In this document: in pieces, positions 10,963-23,755 of the stretch
How the letters are laid out: every line of letters begins with the position of its first letter
Position numbering within the stretch: position 1 is the stretch's first letter
NCBI GenBank assembly: GCA_020881915.1
Contig: JAJFPB010000004.1
Coordinates: 1,550,001-1,614,000, forward strand
DNA length: 64,000 bases
Source of the DNA: Paramyrothecium sp. XJ0827
Taxonomy: Eukaryota; Ascomycota; Sordariomycetes; Hypocreales; Stachybotryaceae
Reading direction: 5' to 3'
Translations under genes and position numbers: made by a program
Notes under the pieces: generated by a model
What the model was told of the DNA's origin: nothing
Database searches by the model: none
Seen by the model: the letters and a program-made list of their open reading frames with translations, nothing else

Positions 10963-13900
10963 ATGAGCAACTCTATGCGAGATCTTATCTCGGGGGAGGC
11001 GGAGTTGGACGATGAGGAGGATGACGAGTCCTATGACGAAGACACTGGTCAAGAACGACGAAGGAAACCAGGGCGCGTTGAGGATTCCAGTGAAGAAGAG
11101 GAAGATGATGACGATGAAGAGGAAGCACAAAAAGTAATGAGAGCACATAACGTGTTTTTGCTCATTTGGCTAACATCGACAACAGATCAGAGAAGGCTTT
11201 ATCGTCGAGGATGAAGACGAGGACGAAGAGGAAGGGGAGTCAGACGCGGAGGAGCGCCCAGTGGTGAAGAGGAAACGCGAGCACCGTGAGCGCGGCGAGG
11301 AAGAGCTACTAGACGAGGACGACCTGGAGCTTATTGGCGAACAATTTGGCGAGAGGCCTAAACCAGAGACTCAGGTAAGGCCTTGCACCCCTTTGATACG
11401 TAGGTCTGCCGATTCCTAACCTGACTGTGCCTTAGTCCAAATTCAAGCGTCTCAAACGTGGCCACCGCGACGAAGATGAGGTGACGGAACGCCGAGGACT
11501 CGAGGAGATCTTTTCGGATGAGGACGATGACACAGCCGACAGGCGACCGTATGGAGGAAGGTCCAATTTCCGGGCGCAAGCGGATGAGTTCGACGATTTC
11601 ATCGAAGAAGATTTCCCCGAAGACGAAGAGGAGCGAATGCGCGAACTAGAGGATGCGGAAGTTGCCCGTCCACGCGATCGAGGTGTCAGAAATGTCGTAG
11701 ACACCACTGGCTTGGACAAGGATGCCCTGGACGACATGGAGGCCGTATTCGGAAACGGCGAGGATTATGGTTGGGCTTTGGAGATGGAGGACGAAGAAAC
11801 AAAACTGGAGAAGGAAGAGCAGGCCATTGAACTGAAAGACGTTTTTGAGCCGTCCCAGTTGAAGGAGAGACTCCTTACCGATGAGGACAACGAGATCCGC
11901 TTCACCGACGAGCCAGAACGATTCCAATTGGACCGCAAGCCTTTCAAGGAACTTGCAATCACAGACGAGCTGGCGAAGGAGGAGGCAAGGTGGATCAGCA
12001 ACCAGCTTTGGCCCAAGAAAGGCCTGCCTCAAGAGCTGCAGGGTCCTTTCAACAAAGCTATTGTCAAGGTCATTGATTTCTTTGTGAGGACAGATTTCGA
12101 AGTTCCTTTTGTGTTCCACCACAGAAAGGACTATCTTATCCATCCCAAGAAGAGTCGCACTGCCAACCGTGCAGATGATGATGATCAGGACTTCCAGGCA
12201 GACGAAGACGAGAGGCTATTGGACCAAGATGACCTCTGGCGAATTCTTGAGCTCGATATCAAATTCCGATCTTTTGTGGAGAAAAGAAATGCGCTGCAGA
12301 GGACGTTCGACAACCTCAAGTCGATTGACGTCGAAGATGCTATGGTGGAGGAGATGATACCGGAAGCCACGACAATGGAGGAGCTTCAAGACCTGCAGGA
12401 CTACCTGCACTTCCAATATGGACCCAAATTGAAAGATTTGGTGGCCATGTCGGGTGCCGCTTCCCAAACTAAGCGACCTGGGTCCAAATCCATGATCCTC
12501 GACCGAGTAAGAAATGGCAAGGCATCCTACTTCGTTCAAGCCTACGGAATTACGGCCGACCAGCTGGCGAAGAATGCGCTCCGACAGGGAAAGAAGGTGG
12601 CGCCGGACGATGATTCTCAATATCCCATGGATCTTGCCGACAGCCTCATCGACGACAGTTTTGCGACTGGAGATCAGGTCATCAACGCCGCACGACAGCT
12701 CTACTCGGAAGAACTCGTTGCCAGCCCCCGAATGCGCAAGTACTTCAGGGCTTCGTTCTATCAGGCAGCGGAGATCAGCTGTCGCCGCACGGACAAGGGT
12801 CTGCGCAAGATTGATGACATGCACCCATACTATGAGATCAAATACCTGCAAAACCAGGCAATTGCAGACCTCGTCCATCAACCAGAGGTGTTCCTCAAGA
12901 TGATGCGTGCAGAAGAGGATGGACTTGTGGAAATCAAGCTGGACATGCCACGTCGCTACGACTTCAAGCGGCAGCTATACCAGGAGTTTGAGTCTGAAAA
13001 CTTCAGCGACAGGGCAGAGCAATGGCGAGAGGAACGAAAGAGAGTTCTGGATCTCGCTTACCCAAAGTTGGAGAAGATCATAGCCAAGAACATCAAGGAA
13101 GTCATCCGAACTTTCTGCCAAGATGAAGTTCTGAAGGCATGTCGGCAGGCATTCTACCGCAGGCTTGACCAGGCACCATACAAACCCAAGGGAATGATTC
13201 TTGGTACAACGCCTCGGGTGTTGGTGCTCTCCAATGGAATGGGCGATCCCAGCCGAGACCCAATCTGCTGGGTGTGGGTTGAGGAAGACGGCCGCGTGCT
13301 GGAACAGGGCAAATTCGGCAACTTGGCTCGTGACGAGGCCCAGCGTGAAGAGTTTGTGGAACTTGTTCAGCGCCGCCGACCAGACGTCATCGGAGTCAGT
13401 GGTTGGAGTGCTGACACGAACAAACTTGTGCGTGATATCGAAAGTCTTGTCAGCGACAAGGACTTGAGAGGACCTGAGTTTGACGATCCTGAAACCAACG
13501 ATTACCGCACGGAGCCGCTAGAAGTTGTCGTGGTACAGGACGAAGTTGCTCGTCTGTACAAGGACAGTCCGAGGGCGGTTGCAGAGCATCCGTCGCTCAA
13601 CCCAGTTACGCGTTATTGTATTGCTCTGGCGCGATACATGCAAAACCCGTTGAAAGAGTATGCGGCTCTTGGCAAAGACGTATCGTCGTTGTCATTCCAT
13701 GCTTGCCAGCAACTTCTTCCTCAGGACAAGCTGATGAAATATCTCGAATCGGCAATGGTTGATGTGGTCAATCTCTGTGGTGTCAATATTGGGGACGCCA
13801 TGAGCGATCCTTACACCGCGAACCTTCTGCCTTACGTGGCTGGTCTGGGTCCACGCAAGGCCACCAGTGTAGTCAAGGCAATCAACGCCAACGGTGGCTC

Positions 13901-15376
13901 CGTGACAAACAGAGATGAGCTGGTCGGCGATCCAGACAGTGGCAAGTTGCCAGTCGTAGGCCCTCAGGTGTGGACAAACTGTGCAAGTTTCTTCCTGGTA
14001 GATTACGATGCAACCAACAAGCACTCTGATCCTTTGGACAGTACTCGCATCCACCCCGAGGATTACGAACTTGCTCGCAAGGTAGCGGCCGACGCCATGG
14101 AGCTGGACGAAGAAGATGTGAAGGCCGAGGGGGATATCAACGGCAGGTCCCCTGCGGTCAGGAAGTTGATCAAGCAGGACGAACAGGAACGCGTCAACGA
14201 ACTTATTCTCGATGAGTATGCGGATCAGCTCTTCAAAAACTACAACCACAGGAAACAAGCTACACTTGAGGCTATTAGCAAAGAATTGCAAGCGCCGTAC
14301 GAGGAACTTCGACGCCGCTTCTCTCCTCCAAGCCAATCAGAGGTCTTTACCATCTTCACTGGCGAGACCAAGCAGTCCTTGTGCGAGGGCATGATCGTCC
14401 CGGTCGTCGTCCGACTGGCCAAGGATGACTTCGCCATTGTGAAGCTTGATTGTGGAATTGAGGGACGAATCGAGGCACATGAAGTCTCGAACCGATCGTC
14501 GGTCAAAGATGTGCTCAGCACAGGACAGACTGTGCAGGCCAAGATTCTGGAGATCAACTACCGCGACATGATGGCGAAGTTGTCGATGCGGGAGGATGCT
14601 CTGCGGATCCCCTACAAACGACCCGTCAATTACGGGCGAGACGGCTGGGACTATGCCCTCGAGGCTAACGACAAGGAGGAGCTGCGGGAGAAGGACAAGA
14701 CCACGGGACGCACGCAGCGAGTCGTGAAGCACCCTAACTTCAAACCATTCAATTCCACACAGGCTGAGGAGTACTTGGGCTCACAGCCGATTGGAGAGGT
14801 CATTATTCGACCTTCTTCCAAGGGTAACGACCACCTCGCCATCACATGGAAGGTTGCAGACAACGTGTATCAGCACATTGACGTGCTTGAGATGCAGAAG
14901 GAGACGGAATTTTCCGTGGGCAAGCTGCTCCGCGTTGGTGGCAAATACACGTACAGTGATCTGGACGAGTTGATTGTCGATCACGTCAAGGCCATGGCGA
15001 GAAAGGTGGACGAGTTGATGCGGAACGACAAGTACCGGAACCAGTCACGAGCTGAGACGGGTAAGTGCTCCAGGCGGTCTTTGATACCAGTAAGAGGACG
15101 GTGTTACTAACCAGTCATGCAGAGAAATGGCTCACAACCTACATTGATGCCAACCCCAATCGCTCAGCGTACGCTTTTTGCTTGGATCCAAAGCATCCTG
15201 GGTATTTCTGGCTCTGCTTCAAGGCGAGCAAGAGCGCACGCGTGATAGCATTACCAGTGAGAGCCATCCCCCAAGGCTACGAACTCAAAGGATACCAGTA
15301 TCCCGACATGCGTGCTCTTTGCAACGGGTTCAAATTACGTTACCAGAATGAGTTCTCCAAGATGGGAAAACGATAG
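10963..15376 (+). CDS. SPT6: Transcription elongation factor Spt6
   Basis: Histone H3-H4 chaperone and RNA polymerase II elongation factor, 1412 residues, close to the fission yeast length. Exons: 10963-11133, 11186-11374, 11436-15060 and 15123-15376. The N-terminus is very acidic ([13 protein letters not shown]), followed by [17 protein letters not shown] across the first splice, the Iws1/nucleosome-binding region. The core has the Tex-like helical domain, a YqgF-like domain ([19 protein letters not shown]), HhH motifs ([17 protein letters not shown]), an S1 domain (about 1103-1175) and the tandem SH2 region (about 1215-1412) that binds the Rpb1 linker. The last intron splits the C-terminal SH2; splicing joins RAET to [14 protein letters not shown]. 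The ATG at 10963 is the first in the open frame. Confidence 0.96.
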
Positions 15377-18300
15377 TCGAGGTGATGTTGCCACATACCT
15401 GCGGGACCTACGCTGCATTGTGCTGTTGGGGCGGCGTTGGCCGCGCAGGGAGGCACGTGGCAGAGACGGGTATAACTACTCCGCCGAACAGGCTTTGGAT
15501 TTTTGAGGGTTTGAGATTCGACGATGCTGTGGTATAGCGCACATGTACATTAGCCCACGCTTGCACTGTATATTTGTTAATGGGTCCCGGGTTGGTGAAA
15601 GGCGCACCGCTGCGGAGCTTTCCAGCGGTTGAGAAGAGCATTGGGTCATGCCAGGTTGTTCTATTTTCCACGTACAGAGAGACTATCATACAAAAGCGAA
15701 ACGAAACGAGAATGCGAACCACGTTCTGTTGCAACTGGGCCACGATTACAATGGGTCTTCTCAACATGGTGGCACTGTGAACATGTCACGAGCTGATTCA
15801 AGGCAATGGCGACTCGGGGTGGCACGACATTGGCTGTTTGCCGCATTGGGAAGTTGGGTCGCTTGAGACATTTGGCGTGTAAGAGTCGTTGAGGCCAAGA
15901 CAAGAGTCATGTTTATCGAACCGCTCTAACGTTGGGCGGGATGGGGAGGACCCTTGACTTGGGAGGTAGGTGCTCTAGCTATGCCATGCCCACCTGAGCT
16001 CAGATGTCGGCGATATCGGGCCACTCCATCATGGGGTGACACAGACGTGTTGATGGGCCATCAAGCTCCCCCTGAAAAGAGACAAGCAACATGATGCATA
16101 AGGCCACGGTACACGTAAGGACAAGGCCGATCTAGAGCATAAAGATAGACACTGCCTGCGGTTCCACCTTCAAGTTGAATGGATACAGCAGAGATCACGG
16201 GATCAGTGGGACTGTGGAGCTTGAATGCCTGCGGCTCGATGGGGCTCCGACGTAATGCCACCCGTCGCCGCCAAACGCAACATTATCGTTTTGCGGATTC
16301 ACGGTCGGCTCAGAGCCCACTTCCCATCGTACGGGTGCCCGTAGGCTGGGCAGCTTATCGTTGAACGATCGCCGGGATGCTGCAGCGCGCTTCTCATGCT
16401 GGCCTTGATTAACCTCAATAGCCCATGGCGCCACGGCAGAACTTGGCAACGGGTTCCGGGGCGAAGGTTCCGATTGCGCAGCCTGCGGTCATCCAGAACA
16501 TGCCAGAAACAAAATGTTTCCATGCCTTTCCACGGTCCCAACAACGAACTCTGCAAACTGTCGTAAGACCCTGTGGCCCTCTCATCCTAGCCACTGGTAG
16601 CTGGGGGATACCAATAAACTGGGCAAGGCCTCGATCCTGCACGTCCAAGGATGCGACCCAGGTGAACATGGCAAGCTGCGACTCCCCTGGCCGGTGGGTT
16701 TCTCTCCATCCCCAACAGATATCGGGGAAACGCACCACATGAGCACATCAGGTGGACGTGTAATGTCGAATTGCGGGAACCTCGGCCGGGCCTTGTTGGC
16801 CGATCTACAATCTATGCTGGGCCGTGCTCGCCAATTCCTCAACCTCCGTTCCCGCCCCGGTCCGATGGGCGAGGGGCGTCGTCCACGACCGGCAGGGGGC
16901 GCAGTAACGTGGACGGGGTGGGAGGTGAGTCAGGAACCGCCCTCGCCAGCTAAGGGAAGAAACGTTGCGAAACCGGCCTGGCGCAGCGGCTGGCCCGGAG
17001 CAAACGTTTACGCTTTTGCTTGGTCGCGGGCGGAGCGCGTCCCGGTAGCTGAAAAACTGGCCGGTTTCCCACGACCTAATTGCGCCTCTCATAGCGAGCT
17101 GTTGGGGGGGAGGTTAGCAAGCGTACAGCAGGATTAGGTGATGGGACTGCGTCTACCGGGCGCGGTAGCGCTGTCGCAGTACCCCGTACCCCGCAATCTC
17201 GTGCATGCAGCCGGGCCTGCTACATCATTGAGCTAACGTCCTCCCTCACCCCGGCCGCTTCTCAGAGTGAGAATACCTACCGTGCCGTGCACGGAGTACC
17301 GCAGCACCTACGCGGTCTGTTTCGTACAGTGCAACTCCCAAGGGGGGTGAAAGGGGGGGGGGGCGTGACGGAAAAGGGTCACTTGTGGGGGGGAAGAAAG
17401 TCAAAGGGTTTATGGGGCGGGTGGAGCCCCCTTTTTCCGTAAAAGCAAAAAGAAGCAGGAGCAGAAGCAGAAACAGGAGGAAAGGAGCCGGGTTCGGCCA
17501 ATGTTCCGGTCGTCGTCATGACCGGCGGCCGGGACCCAATTGCAGCAGTCGTTTCATCCAAGTTGGGTTCACGGTTACCCTGGGGCTGCCTCGATGAGGC
17601 AATTGCGCGTCCCACCCTTTGGATGTGGAAGGGCGATGGGAGCTCATGGGTTAGCAGACAATATAGCAATTGCGCAATTGTAAGCTCCAATTCGAGACAT
17701 CAGGGGAAAAAAGTAAAGTCAACGAGCAACAGCAACACACACCCCTCTTTTGTGTTTGTTTTCTGCTTTTGGATGCATGCGATAGGCATTAGGAGAGGGA
17801 CCTCCCTTTTCTTCCCTTGGTTTCTTGTCTTTCTTTGCTGCACTGTACGGCATGGCGCACACGAGCGAGCTCATACTGGATGCTTCTTGCGTCAAGGTCA
17901 CGCGATAAGCTAAGCAGCTTGAGCCACTCCAGGTATGAGATGGCCTGGCAGTGGTCTGGGCCTGGTGCTCACACGCCCCCCCTCTCTCACCCCGGCTTTT
18001 CTGCTTGGCCCGTCAACAACATGCGGGGCGGCATGTACAGTACCTCTGCTCGCTCCAAGCAACATGCTATGGCGCCCTCGTCTCGTCAAGTAAGCCAACG
18101 CGGGCGGCATGGACAAGCGGCTGCATGCGAGCATTAGAAGCCCTGATGATGAGGGACCGGGCGCTCAACTCATGCAAACGACTCCTCCTGGGTACTGTGG
18201 TACTGTACTGTACTGCACTCCCTCTCTCTCGGTAGATTTCCTTCTCTCCCAAAGGCTCCGCGGACGCACGCCCTCCCCTTCCCCACTTGCACTGCTCCAG

Positions 18301-18450
18301 TGGCCCCTTCCGATACCATCTGCTCGTTCGTACCGTGACCTCGACCTTGGCTTTTACCTCATGCTATGCTCTGGGCTCTTCCCTCTCTTCCGTCACTGTT
18401 CGTCTCGAAGCTCCAAGGGTCAAGGTACGTACAGACGTCTCGCGTGACCT
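15377..18450. other. intergenic, 3.1 kb
   Basis: Long stretch between SPT6 and the Stf2-like gene. It contains SPT6 3' UTR sequence, a strongly G-rich tract at 17341-17397 and short GTACT repeats around 18187-18215. Open frames such as 16694-17137 show no domain features. No tRNA- or transposon-like sequence was recognised. Confidence 0.5.
17341..17397 (+). other. G-rich tract, possible G-quadruplex
   Basis: Four or more runs of three or more guanines, including one of about eleven and one of about seven, within under 60 nt on the + strand. This fits a G-quadruplex-forming sequence, but function is not shown. Confidence 0.45.
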
Positions 18451-18461
18451 GACGATATAAA
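18275..18461 (+). promoter_or_regulatory. Candidate promoter of the Stf2-like gene
   Basis: A good TATA box, TATAAA at 18456-18461, lies just before a pyrimidine-rich leader. Two CCCCT stress-response-element cores occur upstream (18275-18279 and 18304-18308). CCCCT is short and the region is C-rich, so these sites are weak evidence; the TATA box is better. Confidence 0.5.
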
Positions 18462-18820
18462 GGAGCTCTCGGCTGCTCCCCTTCTCCCTCTGCTTCCTAC
18501 TGTACCATCCTCATCTTCATCTTCGGAATCACGACCATCTGCATTCCGCTCATCTCTCCATCTAAGTCATCACTCACCTCCAATCAATCCATCCCTCGTC
18601 AACTCCCTGCGACCGACTATCCGCTCATCACTGCCCATCTAACTCTCTACCACCCTGTTCCCCTCACCAACATATTGACCGTGACCTCTCATCAACCGGT
18701 CTCCTTTGACAATCGAAGAACAACGAGCTACTGCCATTGTGGCAATCATCAGTCAAAGCAACACCGTTTGTCCAACCCATTTCGACACTTACAGTCCACA
18801 TCAACCGCTTTCCTCGTACA

Positions 18821-19509
18821 AGTAAGTTGAGCTTCTCTTACACGAACCCCGCACCTCAGCATCTTGCACCTTCTTGGCTTCACGCTGGGTGGATGGCACT
18901 GTCACGACGATTCACAGCTTGCACTGGTTCGAAGCCCCCGGCAAGGGCAGAACCAGCATGCTGAACTATCCAAGGTGTTCATGTCATCTCAACTGCCAAC
19001 ACGCTGTTACAATATCAAACGGATCTAGTCACTAACCACAGTCGACAGTGACTCGCTCCCACAAAGCCAACGATCGGGACCACAAGGGCCTTGCCGATGG
19101 CACGGCGGCTCCCACTGAGCACCTGCCTCGGTTCTTCGCCAAGAGCGGGTACGTTGATGTTGATCCCAAGAAGATCAAGAAGGACGGAGGCGGTAAGGGT
19201 AACTGGTAAGCTATACCCCATCTCGCTTCTTCAACGCGTCCCACCCTTATCTTGATCGTCCCTGGCTAACCTTACCAAAGGGGCAACTATGGCGAGGAGA
19301 TCCATGACGAAGATTTCCGCTTCACCAACGCCCGTCGCCGCTCCAACAGCAGCAGCTTGTCCCACCATGTTGGCGACTTGAAGACCAAGTTCGACTTCAA
19401 CGAGCCCGAGCCTGTTTTCGAAGAGAGCGTCCACGGCCCCATCAATGAAGAGGGCGAGGATCTCTCCAAGACTGACACCTCTGAGAGCGGACGTTCCTCG
19501 TCCGTCTAG
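18821..19509 (+). CDS. Stf2-like small hydrophilin
   Basis: Predicted 128-residue hydrophilic protein resembling yeast Stf2 (ATPase-stabilising factor family; a stress/desiccation hydrophilin). CDS pieces: 18821 (one base), 19049-19205 and 19281-19509. Intron 1 (18822-19048, GTAAGT...CACTAACC...CAG) ends so that the last exon-1 base A joins TG of exon 2 to make ATG; no other in-frame ATG precedes the conserved region. The protein opens MTRSHKANDRDHKG, contains FAKSGYVDVDPKKIKKDGG then GKGNWGNYGEE (Stf2 has GKGNWGKPGDE), then NARRRSNSSS and an acidic Ser-rich tail. The leader of about 330 nt is pyrimidine-rich and a TATA box lies at 18456. The GKGNWG block is the main basis for the family call; the biochemical role is inferred. 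Confidence 0.72.
18822..19048 (+). other. intron splitting the start codon
   Basis: 227-nt intron with donor GTAAGT and branch-like CTAAC about 13 nt before the acceptor. The exon before it ends in A and the exon after it begins TGACTCGC, so the AUG exists only in spliced RNA. Confidence 0.65.
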
Positions 19510-21220
19510 TCGGTCTTGTGTTTGCACTTCTGCAAACGTGTATGAGGTCGGGAATTGCCATCTGCTACATTGCTAATGCGCCATTCTATGAGGACGGGGC
19601 TCCATTAACGAAATGAACTATGTATCAAAAACACTTAACGATTATGCTGAGATTTGGGAGTTTGAGCGATGGTTGGAAGACTATCAGGACGGGGTAGATA
19701 TTATCAGGGGCAAGGAACGGAGGAATGGAGTTGGATGGGCCCCCTCATGACCACTGCGTTGCAGATCTTGACTTGTCAGCGCACCGTCATGCATAATGAC
19801 ATGACCTTGCTTTGCTCCGGGCGTACTGTGCGCTCTATTGTATGAATACATCACTTATGATCAAGCATTGGCGCCAACGTGTATGCCTACGTATGCTGTC
19901 AGGAATTGGTATTGACTGCCAGAACTCCAGCACGATCTGTAGCGTATTACTTGTGCCGCGATGAGGTATTCGGATGATAAGGCATTAGAGTTTCGTCCAC
20001 ATTTCTAACCTTGGCCATAGTGGTACCCAGGGAGCCACGGCTTATCATCAGTGATCGTGATCCGTTAGCGTCTCCCGCGACGAATCGATGGATGGCCCTC
20101 GCAGCGAGTTGCAACGTACGCAAACCAAAACCCCGCTTTCGGTCGTCGACCTGCTATAGATAAAACTAATGGGGCCTGGGAGCAGTGTCGATCACCGCTA
20201 ATGGGGGCCTCGAGGAGAGTTCAGTCGCTCTGGAACTTCGGTGCAATTGGGTAGGGTAGAGGACTCGAAGATGCAGCAGTCAAGCCAATCGTTCCCCTGT
20301 AGTCTAGCATTGGACTGCGGTCCATTACATATGATTTACGGTGCGCACATGGCGGCTGTGGTTGGATTTGATCTGCTGTTCCGGGTTTCAATGTATTCTT
20401 TGGATCAACTCTCATAGCAGTCTCCGATACAAATCCAATGGTGCTCACCGGCATTGCAATCGAGCAAGAAGCTCTGCTACGGGACCAGCCTCCCACGTGT
20501 TCACTGCCAGACGGGCGGGGGCGGGAGCCGAAGTGAAAGGAGGCAGTGCTTGGGTTAGTTGCGTGTTGCTTTCATAATGTAGTCATTGGGTAAATAAGAC
20601 AATACAGAAAAGAGTGATGGAACATCAGAAGAACAAGACGCCAAGGCCACCCCCCAGAAACCGGAACGATGCCTCTTTACTCCCCTGCCTCCCCTTCCCC
20701 TGCAGAGCCGTTGAGGCATAACCTCAGCCAGTGGCCCGTGCGCCCGCGGTTCGCTTCCAGCCCACCTGCAGCACAACCCCGGTCCGCTGGAGGAAATAAG
20801 GCTGTCACGGCGCGGCGCGGCGCGGCTCAAACCTACTGCGGGCAAAATCGAAGTCGGCGGCCCCCCGAAAAAACCGACCTGGTAAAACAAAACATCCAAA
20901 AAGTCCACGACACGACTCCCCAACGCCACGTCGCTACGATCCCTTCCAAGTCCAATTCTATCGGCATTCGCGAAGCGTCTCCTGCTAGAGCGTAACGATT
21001 TGGACACGGTACCTTGACCACATCTGGCCGGCAGTTCGACTGGAATACCCGAAGCAGAAAGGCAGCTGGGAGCAGAAACAGACGAGACAAAACTTCTCCC
21101 CGAGAGGAAAACGGCTCAACATCGCGCGCTCGAAGCAGTGCCACCCTCTCTCTGTGGTTCAGCACACGCCTTGCGAGGCTGTATCCTTGCCGATTGCCCG
21201 CTCACCTCCATCTGCCCAAC
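19510..21220. other. intergenic, 1.7 kb
   Basis: 3' UTR of the Stf2-like gene and upstream region of SPF27. Open frames on both strands (for example 20555-21007 on -) have no recognisable features. Nothing else is seen. Confidence 0.5.
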
Positions 21221-21964
21221 ATGTCTCTCACACCGGCTTTCCACGAGTCCCTTCCCTGTAAGCGCACGCTCTCCTCCCCGCTCGAGCTTCCATGATGCAG
21301 GCGCTCTCGTGCCCTTATCCGTTCCGCATGGATAGTTGCGCTGACCTGTGTTTCTCGCCGCCCATCAGACATTGACCCCGAACCGACGCCCGATGCTCTC
21401 GCCGCCGCCCGCGCCCTCGTCTCGGCCGAGCAGGCAGCCCTGTCCCCCCGCGAGCTCCCCTCGCCCGGCCGCGCGCCCTCCTTCACACCGGCCCTCCAGG
21501 CCGAGCTGGAGCGCCTCGGCTCCTCCGACGCGACCCCTGCCCCATCGCCGCTCGACCTCTCCCGCTACGAAGCCCAGGAGGCGCCCCCGAGCGGCTCCTC
21601 CCCCGACGCTCTCCGGGCCGTCCTCGAGAGCGCCTACGTCTCCGACGCCTACCTGCGCGCCCGCGCCCAGAACCTCGACCTCCTCGACCGCTGGGGCAAG
21701 AACGCCTGGCTCGTCGGCAACTACCACCTCGAGGCCGAGCTGCGCGCCCTCGAGAAGGACCTCGCCGACGCGAAACGCGAGATCGACGTCGTCAACGTCG
21801 AGCGCAAGAGGCGGCAGGACGACGTCAAGGCCGAGATGCTCGCCCTCGACGACAACTGGCGCAAGGGCGTGAGCAGGGTGCTCGAGACGGAGCTGGCCGT
21901 GGAGGAGCTGAAGGCTCAGATCCGGGACGAGTTGAGGAAAAAGGTAGCGCGGGACGCTTCCTGA
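21221..21964 (+). CDS. SPF27: Pre-mRNA-splicing factor SPF27 (BCAS2/Cwf7)
   Basis: Subunit of the Prp19/NineTeen complex of the spliceosome, 210 residues. Exon 1 is 21221-21257, the intron is 21258-21368 (111 nt) and exon 2 is 21369-21964. The splice creates the family-typical start, ESLPYIDPEPTP, near residues 9-20. The rest is helical and charged, with ALESAYVSDAYLR-like and NLDLLDRWGKNAWLVGNYHLE segments, then a coiled coil of about 70 residues in which WRKGVSRVLETELAVEELK is recognisable. The exon is very GC-rich with strong C/G third-base preference, which opens long false frames on both strands. It is convergent with the PKA regulatory-subunit gene. Confidence 0.88.
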
Positions 21965-22570
21965 AAGATTTTCCGAGTATTCACGAAGCCGTCATTTTTG
22001 GGCAGAGTTATTTTTTCACCTTGAGAAACTTTGACGTATCCTGCGGATAGCAGACTGGGCTATCGTCATGGAGCAGCAGAGTTATGACCGAAATTTCATG
22101 TACATTTGTTTATTGGAGCTTTACAGCCCGGAAGGATCTTTGGCGATCATCCTTTCGTGCCTGGCATAGAAAGACTTGGAGTCTCATGGTTGTTGATGTG
22201 GTGCAACTGGACAACAGCCGCGCTATATGAATGCAAGACCTCTGGGTTTGATGTGTATTTATAGAATTGTTGATTTTCATGACGGTATCAATCAAGGTAT
22301 CTGGTCACTAGCCATGTCTCTTAGGAAGCGAGGGTAAGGGGAACTCCCTTCAAAACGCCAGCACAATCCCCAAGCAGTTGCGTTCGGCAGCAAATCTGCG
22401 CCGAACCGCAATCCAATTCTTCCCCTCGTACCGTGTTTCTCAAGACCAATCCACGGGCATCCATCTCATCAAACCCACCCAGCTTCTTTCAGCTTCAAGC
22501 GCGTGATATATTCCTTCCCAGTGGCTCTCTTTGGGAGGCCCGAAATTGAGGGAAGTTTCAAAGCATGCAT
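21965..22570. other. intergenic, convergent 3' ends
   Basis: About 600 bp between the convergent SPF27 and PKA-R genes, moderately AT-rich, probably 3' UTRs and terminators. Nothing further is seen. Confidence 0.55.
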
Positions 22571-23755
22571 CTACTCCCGCGACAACGGGTCCATTTCTTC
22601 GACTCCCGACTTTACGCCTTCGTACTTGGTACGTCGCATAATACCCTCGACTGGTCCAAGTAGCCGTTGGAAAGCATTCTTGCCCAGCGTGGCTACCTTG
22701 ACCTCGCTCGCAGCCACGACACTAGCGGCGCGCGGAGCATCATTGAGCAGAGCAAGTTCGCCGAAGAAGTCTCCCTTCTTGTAATGCAGCACTTTTTGAT
22801 CGGCTTTGTAGGCATCGGCCTCGCCGCTCTCAAGCAAGTAGAAGGAGTTACCTGGGTCTCCTTCCTTGATGATGACATCGCCCGGCTTGAATTTCTGGGT
22901 CTCCAGAGCATCGGCAATCTTGGAGCGCTCGTAGGGAGTGAGCGTCGAAAGCAACGGCACTTCTTCGAGGAAGCTCTCGTACATCCTTCTCCGTGCGAAT
23001 GTAGATTCCATCAGGATGCGGCGGAAGGTGACTCGATCTACTGCCCAGAGAGTGCAACCGGATTCTGCAGAAATGATCGTGGCAGCACGAGGCGCATTGT
23101 ACATGAGCGCAAGCTCGCCGAACGAACCGCCTGACTGAATGTTTCCGACATGTGCACCCATGCCGTCAGGGCCTGGCTGGAGGATTCCACTAGGGTTAAC
23201 GTATACATCGAAAGACCCTTTCTCAACGACGTAGAAGAAATCGCCGGCATCGCCTTGTGTGATGACCTGTTAGAATTGTGTTAGTCCGTCGGCCACGAAG
23301 GAAGAATTCAAAGCTTGCGATTGGCTCTAACGAACCTTGATGTCTTTTGCGGGTATGGGCTTCTCGACAAGCGCCCCCAAAATTTGCTGGTTTTGCTCCT
23401 CATCTAGATGGCTGAACAGAAAGTTGCCTTCTATGGCTCGCGTAAGTCGTTCGAGCTGCTCTGGGGTCTTCTCATGGAAGGGAGGAGACCAGTTGTCATG
23501 TACATCAGCGCTAGGCTTCAGTGATTCAGCTGATACAGACGTCCGCCGGCCGAAGTTGTATTGCGCAGGATAACTATCGGTGCTTGGGGGTCCCCTTACG
23601 GTAGGGGGTCCGTCGGCCGAGCCATCACCGCCAAATGGTCCTACGCCCATAGTATCATTTTCTTCCTCTTCGGCTACACGGTGCATTGTGGTGGACGAGC
23701 CGCCCCCAAAAGGATTGGCGTTCGCACCAAAAGGGCTCGAGAAAGGCCCAGACAT
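22571..23755 (-). CDS. pkaR: cAMP-dependent protein kinase regulatory subunit
   Basis: Inhibitory cAMP-binding subunit of protein kinase A, 371 residues. Exon 1 is 23755-23336, the intron is 23335-23267 (69 nt; donor GTTCGT, a less common GT donor) and exon 2 is 23266-22571. The N-terminus (MSGPFSSPFGANANPFGG) is like other Sordariomycete subunits and lacks the classical dimerisation/docking helix. The inhibitor site is GRRTSVSAE (residues 69-77), with a phosphorylatable serine at 73, so it is a substrate rather than a pseudosubstrate. Two cyclic-nucleotide-binding domains follow, each with a phosphate-binding cassette: FGELALMYNAPRAA and FGELALLNDAPRAA, both keeping the key Glu and Arg. It probably controls growth, conidiation and virulence-type programmes through the catalytic subunit. 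Confidence 0.95.

Noticed and set aside
16694..17137. 147-residue plus-strand frame between SPT6 and the Stf2-like gene
   Set aside because: Low-complexity Arg/Gly/Pro composition expected from GC-rich DNA; no domain, leader or splice support.
21348..21872. Pro/Ser/Arg-rich 174-residue frame (and the opposite-strand 120-residue frame)
   Set aside because: Both are shadows of the very GC-rich SPF27 exon 2; the real frame has the family motifs.
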